Shown in pieces: positions 6,303 to 15,161 of a DNA stretch of 33,174 nucleotides. The stretch is from Deltaproteobacteria bacterium. GTDB taxonomy: Bacteria; Myxococcota_A; Polyangia; JAAYKL01. Location of the stretch: assembly GCA_016935665.1 (NCBI GenBank), contig JAFGQN010000062.1, forward strand, positions 1 to 33,174, in the 5' to 3' direction. The first letter of the stretch is position 1. Every line of letters starts with the position of its first letter. The position numbers and the translations under genes are program-made. The notes under the pieces were generated by a model that saw nothing but the letters and a program-made list of their open reading frames with translations, was not told the origin of the DNA and did not search any database.

Positions 6303-8080
6303 TGGAAGCCATGTCTCAAAACGATACCGGGCGCGTGTTTGTGATCACCGACTGTGGTTCCACCACCACCAAAGCCATATTGATTGAACAGATTGACGGC
6401 GTGTACCGACAGACATATCGCAGCGAAGCGGCCACCACGGTGGAGGCGCCCGTGGCGGATGTGACGGTGGGGGTGCGGCGCGCGCTTTTGGATTTGTCGG
6501 CGGTGAGTGGGCGACGGCTGATTGATGAATCGGGTGATATTATTCGGCCCGTGAGCGGGAGCGATGGGTGTGACATGTATATGACCACGTCGTCGGCCGG
6601 TGGGGGCTTGCAGATGGTGGTGCTGGGGTTGGTGAAAACCATCAGTGCGGCATCCGCCGAGAAGGCAGCTCTTGGGGCCGGGGCCATTGTGACGGACTGC
6701 ATTGCCTGCGATGATACGCGCAGTATGCTGGAGCAGGTGGAGCGCCTGCGCCGTCAGCGGCCGGACATGGTACTGCTGGCCGGAGGCACCGATGGTGGAC
6801 AACAGGTGGGCGTAGTGGAGCTGGCAGAACTGCTGGCGCTGGCGGAACCTGTGCCCCGATTTGGTGAACGCTACGAATTGCCGGTGGTATATGCGGGCAA
6901 TTCTGATGCGGCGGCGGCGGTATCGAAGGTGTTGTCCCATACGGCGCGGGTGATAGTGGAAAAAAATGTGCGGCCATTGGTGGAAACCGAGACAATTTCC
7001 CACGCGCGCGACCGGATACATACTCTGTTTTTGGAACATGTGATGCAACAGGCGCCGGGATTTGGGGCGTTGATGGATTTGTGCGATGCGGATGTGGTGC
7101 CTACCCCTGCTGCAGTGGGGAAAATGCTGCAGCTTCTGGGTGAAAAAAAGAGTGTCGATGCGTTGTGTGCGGATATTGGTGGGGCGACTACCGATGTATT
7201 CTCATTTGTGAACGGCAAGTTCAACAGAACCGTGAGCGCCAATCTGGGCATGAGCTACTCGGCGGCATTTGTGCTGAAGGAAAGCGGCATTGCCAATATC
7301 CTGCGCTGGTTGCCGAAGGGGGGAGATGAAGACACTCTCCTCAACCAGCTCATGAATAAAACCATTCGCCCCACCACCATACCGGAGACTCTGGAAGAGT
7401 TGGCGGTGGAACAGGCGCTGGCCCGGGAGGCGTTGCGCCTGTCGCTGGCCCATCATGCGACGTTTGCCACTGGCTTGAAGGGCACAGTGGGGGAACGCAA
7501 TATTGACGGCGGTTTTTCAACGGGCCCAAAGAGTGATTTTCAGATACGGGATGTGGACTTGATTGTAGGTTCCGGCGGCGTGCTTTCCCATGCGCCGCTG
7601 CAGATGCAGACCGTGGCCATGCTGGTGGATGCCTTTTTGCCCGAAGGGGTGACTGCCATTGCAAAGGATTCTATTTTTATGATGCCTCATCTTGGCATCC
7701 TTGGCGACATTGATGATACAGCTGCGCTGGAAGTGTTTTTTAATGATTGCATTGTGCCTTTGGCCACGTGTGTGGCGCCTCTCGGAAAAGCGATACCGGG
7801 ACGTCGGGCGTTTTCGTGGCGTTTTGATGGTGCAGATGGAACGGTTTCATCTGGAACGGTAATTTTTGGGGAGTTGATTCATGAGCCTCTCAAGGGGGAT
7901 GGCCGGCTAACGCTGGCGCCACAGCGGCATGTGGATGTGGGGTTTGGTGCAGGTTGCAATGGAACGCTTCAAATCGATGACACTCTTTTGGGATTGATTC
8001 TGGATGGCCGTGGCAGACCACTGGCATCGATGGGTACAGGGGAGTGGCAGCGCATTTACGAGGAGTGCCAAAATGGATAA
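6302..8080 (+). CDS. GlmL/MutL-family ASKHA ATPase (glutamate mutase L-like)
   Basis: A 592-aa member of the MutL/GlmL family, ATPases of the actin/Hsp70 fold found next to adenosylcobalamin-dependent amino-acid mutases and thought to activate or reactivate them. Visible motifs: phosphate-1 loop DCGSTTTK (about residues 17-24), a second Gly-rich segment VLLAGGTDGG (about 160), phosphate-2 loop ADIGGATTD (about 290) and adenosine-binding VGSGGVLSH (about 422). Full length for the family. The start is taken at ATG 6302, overlapping the upstream stop; GTG 6299 and ATG 6311 are alternatives. The next gene overlaps its 3' end by 8 bases. No glutamate mutase (glmS/glmE) or aminomutase gene lies in the window, so the partner is unknown and DNA mismatch repair MutL is not meant. 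Confidence 0.88.
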   Translation: MEAMSQNDTGRVFVITDCGSTTTKAILIEQIDGVYRQTYRSEAATTVEAPVADVTVGVRRALLDLSAVSGRRLIDESGDIIRPVSGSDGCDMYMTTSSAGGGLQMVVLGLVKTISAASAEKAALGAGAIVTDCIACDDTRSMLEQVERLRRQRPDMVLLAGGTDGGQQVGVVELAELLALAEPVPRFGERYELPVVYAGNSDAAAAVSKVLSHTARVIVEKNVRPLVETETISHARDRIHTLFLEHVMQQAPGFGALMDLCDADVVPTPAAVGKMLQLLGEKKSVDALCADIGGATTDVFSFVNGKFNRTVSANLGMSYSAAFVLKESGIANILRWLPKGGDEDTLLNQLMNKTIRPTTIPETLEELAVEQALAREALRLSLAHHATFATGLKGTVGERNIDGGFSTGPKSDFQIRDVDLIVGSGGVLSHAPLQMQTVAMLVDAFLPEGVTAIAKDSIFMMPHLGILGDIDDTAALEVFFNDCIVPLATCVAPLGKAIPGRRAFSWRFDGADGTVSSGTVIFGELIHEPLKGDGRLTLAPQRHVDVGFGAGCNGTLQIDDTLLGLILDGRGRPLASMGTGEWQRIYEECQNG

Positions 8081-9137
8081 GGTGTTTTCGCCGGCAACGT
8101 TGGTATTGGAAAAGACGCGAATTATAAGAGTTCGTAAATTGCCGCCCGATGCTGCCGTACAAGTGACGCCGGGGCAAGTGGCGCGTGCGGCCGATGTGGT
8201 GGCCACAGCGTCTGTCCCTGGACAGGTGCATTCGGTAGCGGCATCGGACATGCTGGGCGTGGCCAAATCGAAAGTGGTGGATTATCTGCTGTTAAAAGAG
8301 GGGGACCCGGTGACAGCAGGGCAGGCGCTGGGAGAACACACAGCGCTGCTGGGACTGGTGAAAAGTCAGGTGGTGTCTCCGGTGGATGGCATTGTGGAGA
8401 CGGTGTCACGGGTGTCGGGACATGTGATGATTCGTGAAAACCCACATGTGGAAAATGTGCGGGCGTTTGTGAGCGGGCAGATTACGGGCGTGGATGAAAA
8501 AAACGGTGTGACCATTGAGGCAGAGGTGTCGCTGGTGCAAGGGGTGTTTGGTGTGGGAGGGGAAGTGATGGGCACTCTGTGCCTTTTTGATGATACGGAT
8601 GTTCAAGGGAAGATTGTGTGCACAAAGGACACGTTGACGGTCGGCGCCTTGAACCGATTTAAGGAAGCAGGGGCCAAAGGGGTGGTGGCGCCATCCATTT
8701 CAGGCAGTGACCTGTATGGGTTTTGTGGGGCGCATTTGAACCTTGCGGCCACCGGGGATGAAGATGTGGGTTTAACTCTGATGATCACCGAAGGTTTTGG
8801 TCAAATTCCCATGGCACGGCGCACCAGACAGGTGTTACTGGACTGTGTGGGCAAGCACATATCCATGTGCGGCATCACACAGGTGCGCGCCGGGGTTATT
8901 CGGCCGGAACTGATTGGACCGGTCATTCAAAGAGAGGATGACAAAATGGACGATGACCAGGCCAATACTGAATTTAAAATAGTGCGCGGCCCTTTCGCTG
9001 GAGAGGAAGCGCGTATTGTTGAAACGCTCGCAACGCCTCAGGTGCTGCCCTCCGGGGTGAAGGCGCTGGTGTATCGCGTGCGTCTTGTTCAAAGCGGTGA
9101 TGAGGTGCTGGTGGCACGGGCCAATGTCGCCCGATGA
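8073..9137 (+). CDS. Barrel-sandwich (RnfC-like) protein with KOW-like C-terminus, third gene of the MutL operon
   Basis: A 354-aa cytoplasmic protein. Residues about 60-130 (KEGDPVTAGQALGEH, then SPVDGIVETVSRVSGHVMIR) have the repeated beta-hairpin and Pro-Val-Asp-Gly turn of barrel-sandwich/lipoyl-like folds such as the one in RnfC, but no lipoyl or biotinyl lysine motif is evident. A central part (GAKGVVAPSISGSDLYG) resembles an alpha/beta ligand-binding segment, and the last 55 residues (FKIVRGPFAGEEARIV and following) look like a KOW/SH3-like barrel. ATG 8073 with AGGAG 7 bases upstream; the first 8 bases overlap the mutL-like gene. It is thus tightly coupled to it. Function unknown; a scaffold or cofactor-handling role is inference. 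Confidence 0.8.
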   Translation: MDKVFSPATLVLEKTRIIRVRKLPPDAAVQVTPGQVARAADVVATASVPGQVHSVAASDMLGVAKSKVVDYLLLKEGDPVTAGQALGEHTALLGLVKSQVVSPVDGIVETVSRVSGHVMIRENPHVENVRAFVSGQITGVDEKNGVTIEAEVSLVQGVFGVGGEVMGTLCLFDDTDVQGKIVCTKDTLTVGALNRFKEAGAKGVVAPSISGSDLYGFCGAHLNLAATGDEDVGLTLMITEGFGQIPMARRTRQVLLDCVGKHISMCGITQVRAGVIRPELIGPVIQREDDKMDDDQANTEFKIVRGPFAGEEARIVETLATPQVLPSGVKALVYRVRLVQSGDEVLVARANVAR

Positions 9138-9437
9138 CCAGCGGTGTTGTGCCATGGAAACTATGCCGGTAAAAGGAATATATGATGCAGGTAAACGGCT
9201 AAAAAAAGATGTGGGCGAAAATGAAAAATTGTTCAAATATCCGCTGATTGCCCATGTGAGGATGCTGCCCTCAAAGGGAACGCCTTTTTTTATGCGGTTT
9301 TCGATGAATGCCACATACGAGACCAGCGAACGAAACAACGATAATCCCCAAACAGCAGCGTTCAAGGCGAATAACTCGGGGATGCCTGTGACCATCTGGG
9401 TGGTATTGCGCGATAATCGATATGGTGTAGAGCCGTG
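9138..9437. other. Convergent intergenic region, no supported gene
   Basis: Lies between the 3' ends of the MutL operon and the minus-strand Cys-rich gene. A minus frame beginning at about 9395 has a hydrophobic start but lacks a ribosome binding site and runs antisense through the preceding gene, so I did not call it. A weak CCCT-CAA-AGGG hairpin followed by a run of seven T lies around 9270-9295 and may help terminate transcription from the left. Confidence 0.45.
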
Positions 9438-10007
9438 TCAGGGTTCGCTGTCCGGGAAGGCCGGAGTGCACTTTGCGGTGCTGTCATTCATCTCGCATTT
9501 AAAATCTATCGAGGCACAATCGAATATCGTATACCATGTATTGCCAGGAAGGCATGTCAGTATGGTTTCCTCCCGGCAAATGCTGTCACTTGTCTTGCAT
9601 GCGCTGGGGAGGGTGCTGGTGTCCATTGATGAGTCGGCGTCCTGGAAGGCCAGAACGCACATTGCAGCGTCGTCTTTCATCTGGCATTCAAAATCTATCG
9701 AGGCACAATTGAATATCGGAAACCATGCATTGCCAGGAAGGCATGTCAGTACACTTTCCTCACGGCAAGCACTATCACCTATCTTGCATTTGGTGGGCAA
9801 GCCGTTGGTGTCCGTTGATGAGGAGTTGCCATCGGTTGCCCCGGAATCGTCGTCGTGAGGAAATGCGGATTCCCGTATTTTGGAAAAATCTCCGTCACAT
9901 GCGGGGCTCGAAATCGCGGATACCAGTAATATGGCAAAACCGTTTATCACAAGCCATTTAATCGTTTTACTAAAATGGATTTCAATATGTCTGTTTGCGC
10001 GTTTCAT
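9438..10007 (-). CDS. Exported protein with two copies of a six-cysteine module
   Basis: A 189-aa protein with an N-terminal signal (hydrophobic core IKWLVINGFAILLVSAIS) ending near SSPAC; the Cys at 37 could be lipidated, although the lipobox is atypical. A Ser/Thr/Asp-rich linker follows (residues 40-70). Then come two tandem modules with a 63-residue period: Cys at 74, 81, 89, 101, 108, 117 and again at 137, 144, 152, 164, 171, 180, each containing CREE(S/T)(V/I)LTCLPGN and CASIDF. Six cysteines per copy suggest three disulfides outside the cytoplasm. The DNA repeats with a period of 189 bp. ATG at 10007 has a G-run 6 bases upstream. I do not know the family; similar Cys-rich modules occur in secreted proteins of Myxococcota. 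Confidence 0.8.
   Translation of the reverse strand: MKRANRHIEIHFSKTIKWLVINGFAILLVSAISSPACDGDFSKIRESAFPHDDDSGATDGNSSSTDTNGLPTKCKIGDSACREESVLTCLPGNAWFPIFNCASIDFECQMKDDAAMCVLAFQDADSSMDTSTLPSACKTSDSICREETILTCLPGNTWYTIFDCASIDFKCEMNDSTAKCTPAFPDSEP
9455..9789. repeat. Direct duplication, 189-bp period, encoding the two Cys modules
   Basis: Matching blocks include AAAATCTATCGAGGCACAAT at 9501 and 9690, and TTGCCAGGAAGGCATGTCAGT at about 9541 and 9730. The copies have diverged at many third positions and a few replacement sites, so the duplication is not recent. Confidence 0.75.
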
Positions 10008-10107
10008 GATTGCCCCCCCGTGATGGACGCGGATACGTCTTCTCCTTTATTTAATATCGGCATCTGAGGTCAGAGATGTACTCAAACAGGGCGAATGAGC
10101 GGAATTT

Positions 10108-13100
10108 TTAACTGCGTGGAACGATATTATGGCATTCCGGTTCACCGAATCCGCCCCCGCCAGGAGTCTCAATGATTAGAGTGTCCCCAGGGGACACCGC
10201 AATACTGTCGCAGGCGCCAAGGGGATGAACGGCCCCGTTGACCTTTCGCAACGTGTTTTTGCCGCAGGCGCCGTCCTGACCGCCCTGCAAACCTTTGGGG
10301 GCGCAGGTGCGATGACTGGAGACGATGCTGACCGTCATGGGGGTATTGAAGCGAATGGCGCGAATGGCGCCGTTGCCGCCGCGGAATAGGCCGTTGCCGC
10401 CGCTGTTTTGACGGACCGCGAATTGTTCCACCGTAACTGGAAAACGCGTTTCCAGAATTTCGGGGTCCGTGATGCGGGAATTGGTCATGTGGCACTGAAT
10501 GGCATCTGTGCCGTCGAAAAACGCCCCGGCGCCGCTGCCGCCACAGATGGTTTCGTAATACTGGTGCTGGGCGTTACCGAACGTGACATTGTTCATTGTC
10601 CCCTGTGAACCCGCCAGTTTGCCAAGGGCCTGCAACAGGACATCCACCACATATTGCGACGTTTCCACATTTCCCGCCACCACCGCGGCGGGCCAGGTTG
10701 GATTCAAAATGGAATCATCCGGAACAATAATCTCAAGCGGCACAAGACAACCGCTGTTGAGGGGAATATCTCTGGTCAGGGTACGAAACACATACAGGAC
10801 CGCCGCATGGGTGATGGAGAGCGGGGCATTGAAGTTGTGAGTGGGATTCTGTGGCGACGTTCCGCTAAAGTCGATACGCGCACATTGGCGGTCCGGGTCA
10901 ATTTGAACGCGTACCGCAATGGTATCGCCGGTATCCATCTGAATGGCGGCCTCGCCATTGTGAAGAGTGCAAAGCAGCGCTCTAACCGATGCTTCCGCAT
11001 TGTTTTTCACATGTGTCATGTAGGCGCGGACCACGTCGTCACCCAATTGAGACACCATGGTTGCCAGTTCTGCTGCTCCTTTGGCATTGGCCGCCATTTG
11101 GGCTTTAATGTCCGCCAGATTGCAGGCGGGATCCCGTGCCGGGTGTGTGGCGTTCGTCAGTCGCGCGAGGATATCGTGTTCCTGAAATACGCCATTTTGC
11201 GCAATCCGTATCCCGTCGAAAAGCACGCCTTCTTCGTCGATATGAGTGCTGCCGGGCGGAATGGAACCGGGGGTAATTCCACCGATGTCGGCGTGATGTC
11301 CCCTCGACGCGACAAAGAAATCCGGCGGAGTGTCTGGCTGGATGAACACCGGGGTGATGACGGTGAGGTCGGGCAGATGGGTGCCGCCGTGGTAGGGTGA
11401 GTTGAGCAGAAACACATCCCCTTTGTGGATTCTCTTCTCTTTTTCGATAATCGCTTTCACGCTTTTTGCCATGGACCCCAAATGGACCGGGATGTGGGGG
11501 GCATTGGCAATCAAATCGCCGTTGGCATCGAATACGGCACACGAAAAATCGAGGCGTTCCCGGATGTTCACCGATGCGGCCGTGTTTTGCAGCGTGTATC
11601 CCATCTGCTCCGCCACATTCATAAACCGATTATTAAACAATTCCAGCAACACCGGGTCCACATTGGTTCCAAGTGCCACACGGGATTCTATGGGAACAAT
11701 GCGCTGCAGTATCAGATGCCCGCCTGATTGCAGCGTCGCCTGCCATCCGGGCTCCACGATAATGGTGGAATTGGGTTCTGTCACGATGCACGGGCCGTTG
11801 AGAATGGCGCCTGCCAAAAGTCGGTCCCGGTTGTACACCGCTGCTGTATGCCAGCGACCACCGGAGAAAAAAGAGGTGGTTTCCTTTATTGACGGCGTGT
11901 GGAAGCGCTCCACCTGCGGCTTTGCCAAAGCCTTTGGGGTCCCCTCCTGTCGGACTTCGCAAACCAACCTGGCCACCTGAATGGACTTGTCGGGGAACGT
12001 AAAACCAAATCGATTGAGATGCAGCGTTTCGAATCGCTGGTGCATTTGTGGGCAGGTATCAAACGGCACGGGAATTGTGCTGTCGCTGCCGTCGTATCGC
12101 AGCAGGGCTTTGTGGTGAATGGTGGGCGGCTGGAAATGCGGGGAGATGTGGCGTTTTGCTTCATTGGTCAAGTTATCCAGTGCGCTGTGCAGGTCGGGCA
12201 TCGCGGACTCCACAAGCGTGAGCAGTACCGATTTTTCCCGCACCACCACATTGTCTGCCAGCCCCATGCCCAGAGCGGAAAGGACACCGGCTGCCGCATG
12301 GATAAACACCTGGGTCATACCCAGAACGTCGGCGGTTTTGCATGCATGCTGACCCCCCGCACCGCCAAAGCAGCACAGCGTGTATTTTTGCACGTTGTAG
12401 CCGCGCTGGACCGAAATGCGCTTAATGGCCTGTGCCATGTTTTCAACCGCAATATCCAAAAAACCTTCGGCGATTTCCGCAACACTTTTTTGGGTGCCGA
12501 ACGCAGCGTTGATTTGGGTGGTGATTTCTTTAAATCGCTGCAGCGTCGTCTCTTTGTCGAGGGGGGCGTCGGCCTTTTTGCCAAAGACTTTGGGAAAGTG
12601 CGCCGGAATGATTTTGCCCAGCGCCACATTGCAGTCGGTTACCGCAAGAGGTCCGCCGTTGCGGTACGATGCCGGACCCGGATGGGCGCCCGCGGACTCC
12701 GGTCCCACCTGGCAGCGATTGTCTTCGAATTTTAAAATCGAACCACCCCCGGCGGCCACGGTGTGAATATTGAGCATGGGACACTGCAGCCGGATACCTG
12801 CGATTTCCGATTCGAAGTTCAGCTCATATTCGCCGTTGAAGTGGGCCACGTCGGTGGAAGTGCCTCCCATGTCAAACGTGATAATGTGGTCGAATCCCGC
12901 CTCTCTGCAGGTGGTGACCGCACCGACGATGCCTCCGGCCGGGCCGGACAGGATGCTGTCTTTTGCCAGAAAATGGTCTGCATCGATGAGTCCGCCATGA
13001 GACTGCATGAACATCAGCGTCGACGAGGGATTGGACGCGCTGTCCCGAGGGCGCAGGTGGTTGCGGATGCTGTCGATGTATCGGCACAGCAATGGCGAGA

Positions 13101-13755
13101 GATACGCATCCACAACAGTGGTGTCGCCGCGTCCCACCGCTTTGATGGACGGACTGATGCGATGGGATACCGAAACATGGGAAAACCCCTCTTTGGAAGC
13201 CAACGTGGCCAGCCGCTTTTCGTGAACAGGGTATTGGTATCCGTGCAACAGAACGATGGCGACAGTGCGAATGCCATCGTTGTAAATCTGCCGCAGCGTT
13301 TGCCGGGCGTGCGCTTCGTTTAGTGGAGTATGAATGTGGCCGTCGGCGTCCAGCCGTTCTTCGATTTCGCCAACTGTTTCATAAAGAGCGTCTGGCCTGC
13401 TTTGCTGGAGGCTGAACAGTTCCCTGCGATGTTGATATCCAATATGCAGCAAGTCGGCAAATCCGCGCGTGACCAACAGTGCCACGCGCTCACCCTTTCG
13501 TTCCAAAAGGGCGTTGGTGCCCACTGTTGTGCCCATTTTCAGTGCTTCAATGTCTGCGGTGTCAGATGGCGCTCCCGTTGTTGACTCCAGGATCCGGTCG
13601 ATGCCAAACATGGCGGCATCAGCGTATTGATTTGGATTATCCGAGAGGTATTTGCGCGAGATAATATCGCCGTTTGGGGATTTGCCGATAACATCGGTGA
13701 ATGTGCCGCCGCGGTCCACCCAGAATTGCCATTTGTTACTGTGATGCCGAGTCAA
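10108..13755 (-). CDS. 5-oxoprolinase (ATP-hydrolysing), hydantoinase A/B fusion
   Basis: A 1215-aa enzyme that opens 5-oxo-L-proline (pyroglutamate) to L-glutamate with ATP hydrolysis. The hydantoinase A half (about residues 10-690) shows WVDRGGTFTDV, MGTTVGTNALLERKG, a DMGGTSTDV phosphate loop and FGGAGGQHAC. The hydantoinase B half (about 690-1215) starts around VDPVLLELFNNRF and includes NSPYHGGTHLPD and the Gly-rich end TPGGGGFGEP. The single-chain layout is like eukaryotic oxoprolinase (about 1290 aa) and some bacterial fusions, while many bacteria have separate subunits or pxpABC. The start is TTG at 13755 with AGGAG 5 bases upstream; no nearby ATG fits. A promoter candidate lies at 13783-13813. 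The substrate assignment within this hydantoinase family is likely but not proven. Confidence 0.92.
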   Translation of the reverse strand: MTRHHSNKWQFWVDRGGTFTDVIGKSPNGDIISRKYLSDNPNQYADAAMFGIDRILESTTGAPSDTADIEALKMGTTVGTNALLERKGERVALLVTRGFADLLHIGYQHRRELFSLQQSRPDALYETVGEIEERLDADGHIHTPLNEAHARQTLRQIYNDGIRTVAIVLLHGYQYPVHEKRLATLASKEGFSHVSVSHRISPSIKAVGRGDTTVVDAYLSPLLCRYIDSIRNHLRPRDSASNPSSTLMFMQSHGGLIDADHFLAKDSILSGPAGGIVGAVTTCREAGFDHIITFDMGGTSTDVAHFNGEYELNFESEIAGIRLQCPMLNIHTVAAGGGSILKFEDNRCQVGPESAGAHPGPASYRNGGPLAVTDCNVALGKIIPAHFPKVFGKKADAPLDKETTLQRFKEITTQINAAFGTQKSVAEIAEGFLDIAVENMAQAIKRISVQRGYNVQKYTLCCFGGAGGQHACKTADVLGMTQVFIHAAAGVLSALGMGLADNVVVREKSVLLTLVESAMPDLHSALDNLTNEAKRHISPHFQPPTIHHKALLRYDGSDSTIPVPFDTCPQMHQRFETLHLNRFGFTFPDKSIQVARLVCEVRQEGTPKALAKPQVERFHTPSIKETTSFFSGGRWHTAAVYNRDRLLAGAILNGPCIVTEPNSTIIVEPGWQATLQSGGHLILQRIVPIESRVALGTNVDPVLLELFNNRFMNVAEQMGYTLQNTAASVNIRERLDFSCAVFDANGDLIANAPHIPVHLGSMAKSVKAIIEKEKRIHKGDVFLLNSPYHGGTHLPDLTVITPVFIQPDTPPDFFVASRGHHADIGGITPGSIPPGSTHIDEEGVLFDGIRIAQNGVFQEHDILARLTNATHPARDPACNLADIKAQMAANAKGAAELATMVSQLGDDVVRAYMTHVKNNAEASVRALLCTLHNGEAAIQMDTGDTIAVRVQIDPDRQCARIDFSGTSPQNPTHNFNAPLSITHAAVLYVFRTLTRDIPLNSGCLVPLEIIVPDDSILNPTWPAAVVAGNVETSQYVVDVLLQALGKLAGSQGTMNNVTFGNAQHQYYETICGGSGAGAFFDGTDAIQCHMTNSRITDPEILETRFPVTVEQFAVRQNSGGNGLFRGGNGAIRAIRFNTPMTVSIVSSHRTCAPKGLQGGQDGACGKNTLRKVNGAVHPLGACDSIAVSPGDTLIIETPGGGGFGEPECHNIVPRS

Positions 13756-13782
13756 TCCGTCTCCTTTCGGTCGAGCGGCGCG

Positions 13783-13813
13783 GTTGTACCACAGGAAAGG
13801 TGAACGGTGTCAA
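13783..13813 (-). promoter_or_regulatory. Promoter candidate for the 5-oxoprolinase gene
   Basis: On the minus strand TTGACA (13808-13813) is followed by a 19-bp gap and TACAAC (13783-13788), preceded by TGG which makes an extended -10. It lies about 30 bases upstream of the TTG start. The spacing is long, so confidence is moderate. Confidence 0.45.
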
Positions 13814-13920
13814 CCCTGGATGGCATTGCCATTTTAAAAACCGTTCTTCGTGCGATAGTAATCTTGCATTCCATCTCCAATTAGTTCAGAATTCATGAAA
13901 ACTTTTACCAGGGTGTGCAC

Positions 13921-14742
13921 ATGAGTGAAGATTGGAAAAAAGTAGATAGCGTTGCGAAGTTTTTGGGAGAGCACCTGGGACGGGCGCCAGAAGTGGTTAT
14001 GGTACTGGGTTCCGGTCTCCGCGATGTCGCATCCGGGTTGACCGATGAGCAGTCGTTGCAGTTCGACGAAATCCCCTATTGGCCGAGATCCACGGTGTCG
14101 GGACATACAGGGGAGCTGCGTCGCGGCAAACTGGGGGACAAGGATGTGCTGCTGCAACTGGGTCGCGTTCATTTGTACGAGGGCTATTCGGAGGAGGAAG
14201 TGGTTCGTCCCATCCGCAGTATTGTGCAATGGGGGGCCAAAAAAGTGCTGATGACCAATGCCGCCGGAGGAATTAATGAATATCTGAAGCCGGGCGGGTT
14301 GATGTTTATTGATGATCATTTGAATTTAACCGGGAGAAATCCGCTGATTGGTCCCAACGATGACAGTCGCGGCGAGCGATTTCCCGATATGACGGATACC
14401 TATAGTCGCAGACTGCGCGCACTTTTGGTGGAGGAAGCCAGCCGGTTGGGGATTGAATTCAAGCTGGGAGTGTATGCGGGACTGCTGGGGCCTTCCTATG
14501 AAACGCCGGCCGAAGTGAAAATGCTGCGGACGATGGGAGCTGACGCGGTGGGCATGTCCACCGTACTGGAGGTAATCGCCGCACGCCATATGGGGGCTGA
14601 AATTGCCGGTATCTCCTGTATTTCAAATATGGCCGCTTCTTATGGTGGCCCCCGACTGACACATGACGACGTTCAGGTGGCTGCCGGCCGTGCGACCCGG
14701 GAACTGGCACGTTTGATTTTATCTGTGGTCTCCAAACTCTAG
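13921..14742 (+). CDS. punA: Purine nucleoside phosphorylase (trimeric, class PNP/MTAP)
   Basis: A 273-aa enzyme that cleaves purine nucleosides with phosphate to a free base and ribose 1-phosphate in purine salvage. The phosphate-binding loop VLGSGLRD, the segment VSGHTGELRRGKL, LGRVHLYEGY, the GPSYETPAE motif and VGMSTVLEVIAARHMG are all typical of the trimeric family; the TNAAGGIN stretch also fits. Full length. ATG 13921 is preferred (AGGGTG 5 bases upstream); GTG 13915 is in frame just before it. Transcribed away from 5-oxoprolinase. The next gene is cytidine deaminase 29 bases downstream, so the two form a nucleoside-salvage operon. Confidence 0.93.
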   Translation: MSEDWKKVDSVAKFLGEHLGRAPEVVMVLGSGLRDVASGLTDEQSLQFDEIPYWPRSTVSGHTGELRRGKLGDKDVLLQLGRVHLYEGYSEEEVVRPIRSIVQWGAKKVLMTNAAGGINEYLKPGGLMFIDDHLNLTGRNPLIGPNDDSRGERFPDMTDTYSRRLRALLVEEASRLGIEFKLGVYAGLLGPSYETPAEVKMLRTMGADAVGMSTVLEVIAARHMGAEIAGISCISNMAASYGGPRLTHDDVQVAAGRATRELARLILSVVSKL

Positions 14743-14771
14743 ACGAGTAGTTGTTCGAACGGAGTGGTGCA

Positions 14772-15158
14772 ATGAGTAAACATACGGACTGGGATGCATT
14801 GAAAGCGGCGGCACTTGCTGTTCGACTGCGCGCGTGGGCGCCCTATTCGAAATTCAAGGTGGGGGCAGCGATTGCAGCTGCAGGACACATTTTTGTTGGA
14901 TGCAACGTTGAAAATGTTTCCTATCCCGTTGGTATTTGTGCAGAGCGAAGTGCGATTTCGGCAATGGTTGCCGCTGGCGTAACGCAGCCAGATGCAATTG
15001 TGGTCGCTGCCGGTCCGCTGGTGACCCCGTGCGGAATGTGTCGTCAGGCCCTCGTGGAATTTTCTCCCAATCTTCCCGTGCTGCTGGTAAGCGCAGACAC
15101 GGCGGAGCAGCAGGAGACCAGCCTTGAAGCGCTTTTACCCGGCGCGTTTCAGTTTTAG
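14772..15158 (+). CDS. cdd: Cytidine deaminase (homotetrameric type)
   Basis: A 128-aa enzyme converting cytidine and deoxycytidine to uridine and deoxyuridine. The zinc site is complete: CAE at residues 56-58 (Cys ligand and catalytic Glu) and PCGMC with Cys87 and Cys90. The substrate-binding FKVGAA segment and the CNVENVSYP segment match the short tetrameric class. ATG 14772 has GGAG 7 bases upstream. It follows the purine nucleoside phosphorylase gene closely and is followed after 3 bases by a lipoprotein gene, so all are probably cotranscribed. Confidence 0.94.
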   Translation: MSKHTDWDALKAAALAVRLRAWAPYSKFKVGAAIAAAGHIFVGCNVENVSYPVGICAERSAISAMVAAGVTQPDAIVVAAGPLVTPCGMCRQALVEFSPNLPVLLVSADTAEQQETSLEALLPGAFQF

Positions 15159-15161
15159 ATT

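Noticed and set aside
6290-7048. 252-codon minus-strand ORF rich in His and Arg
   Set aside because: Antisense to the MutL-type gene; its composition is typical of shadow frames.
6302-8080. DNA mismatch repair protein MutL
   Set aside because: The motifs are those of the ASKHA-type glutamate mutase L family, not of GHKL ATPases; only the name is shared.
8835-9395. 186-codon minus-strand ORF with a hydrophobic N-terminus
   Set aside because: Most of it is antisense to the third MutL-operon gene and no ribosome binding site precedes it.
9085-9858. 257-codon plus-strand ORF
   Set aside because: It overlaps the Cys-rich gene, whose signal peptide and exact Cys periodicity on the minus strand are convincing.
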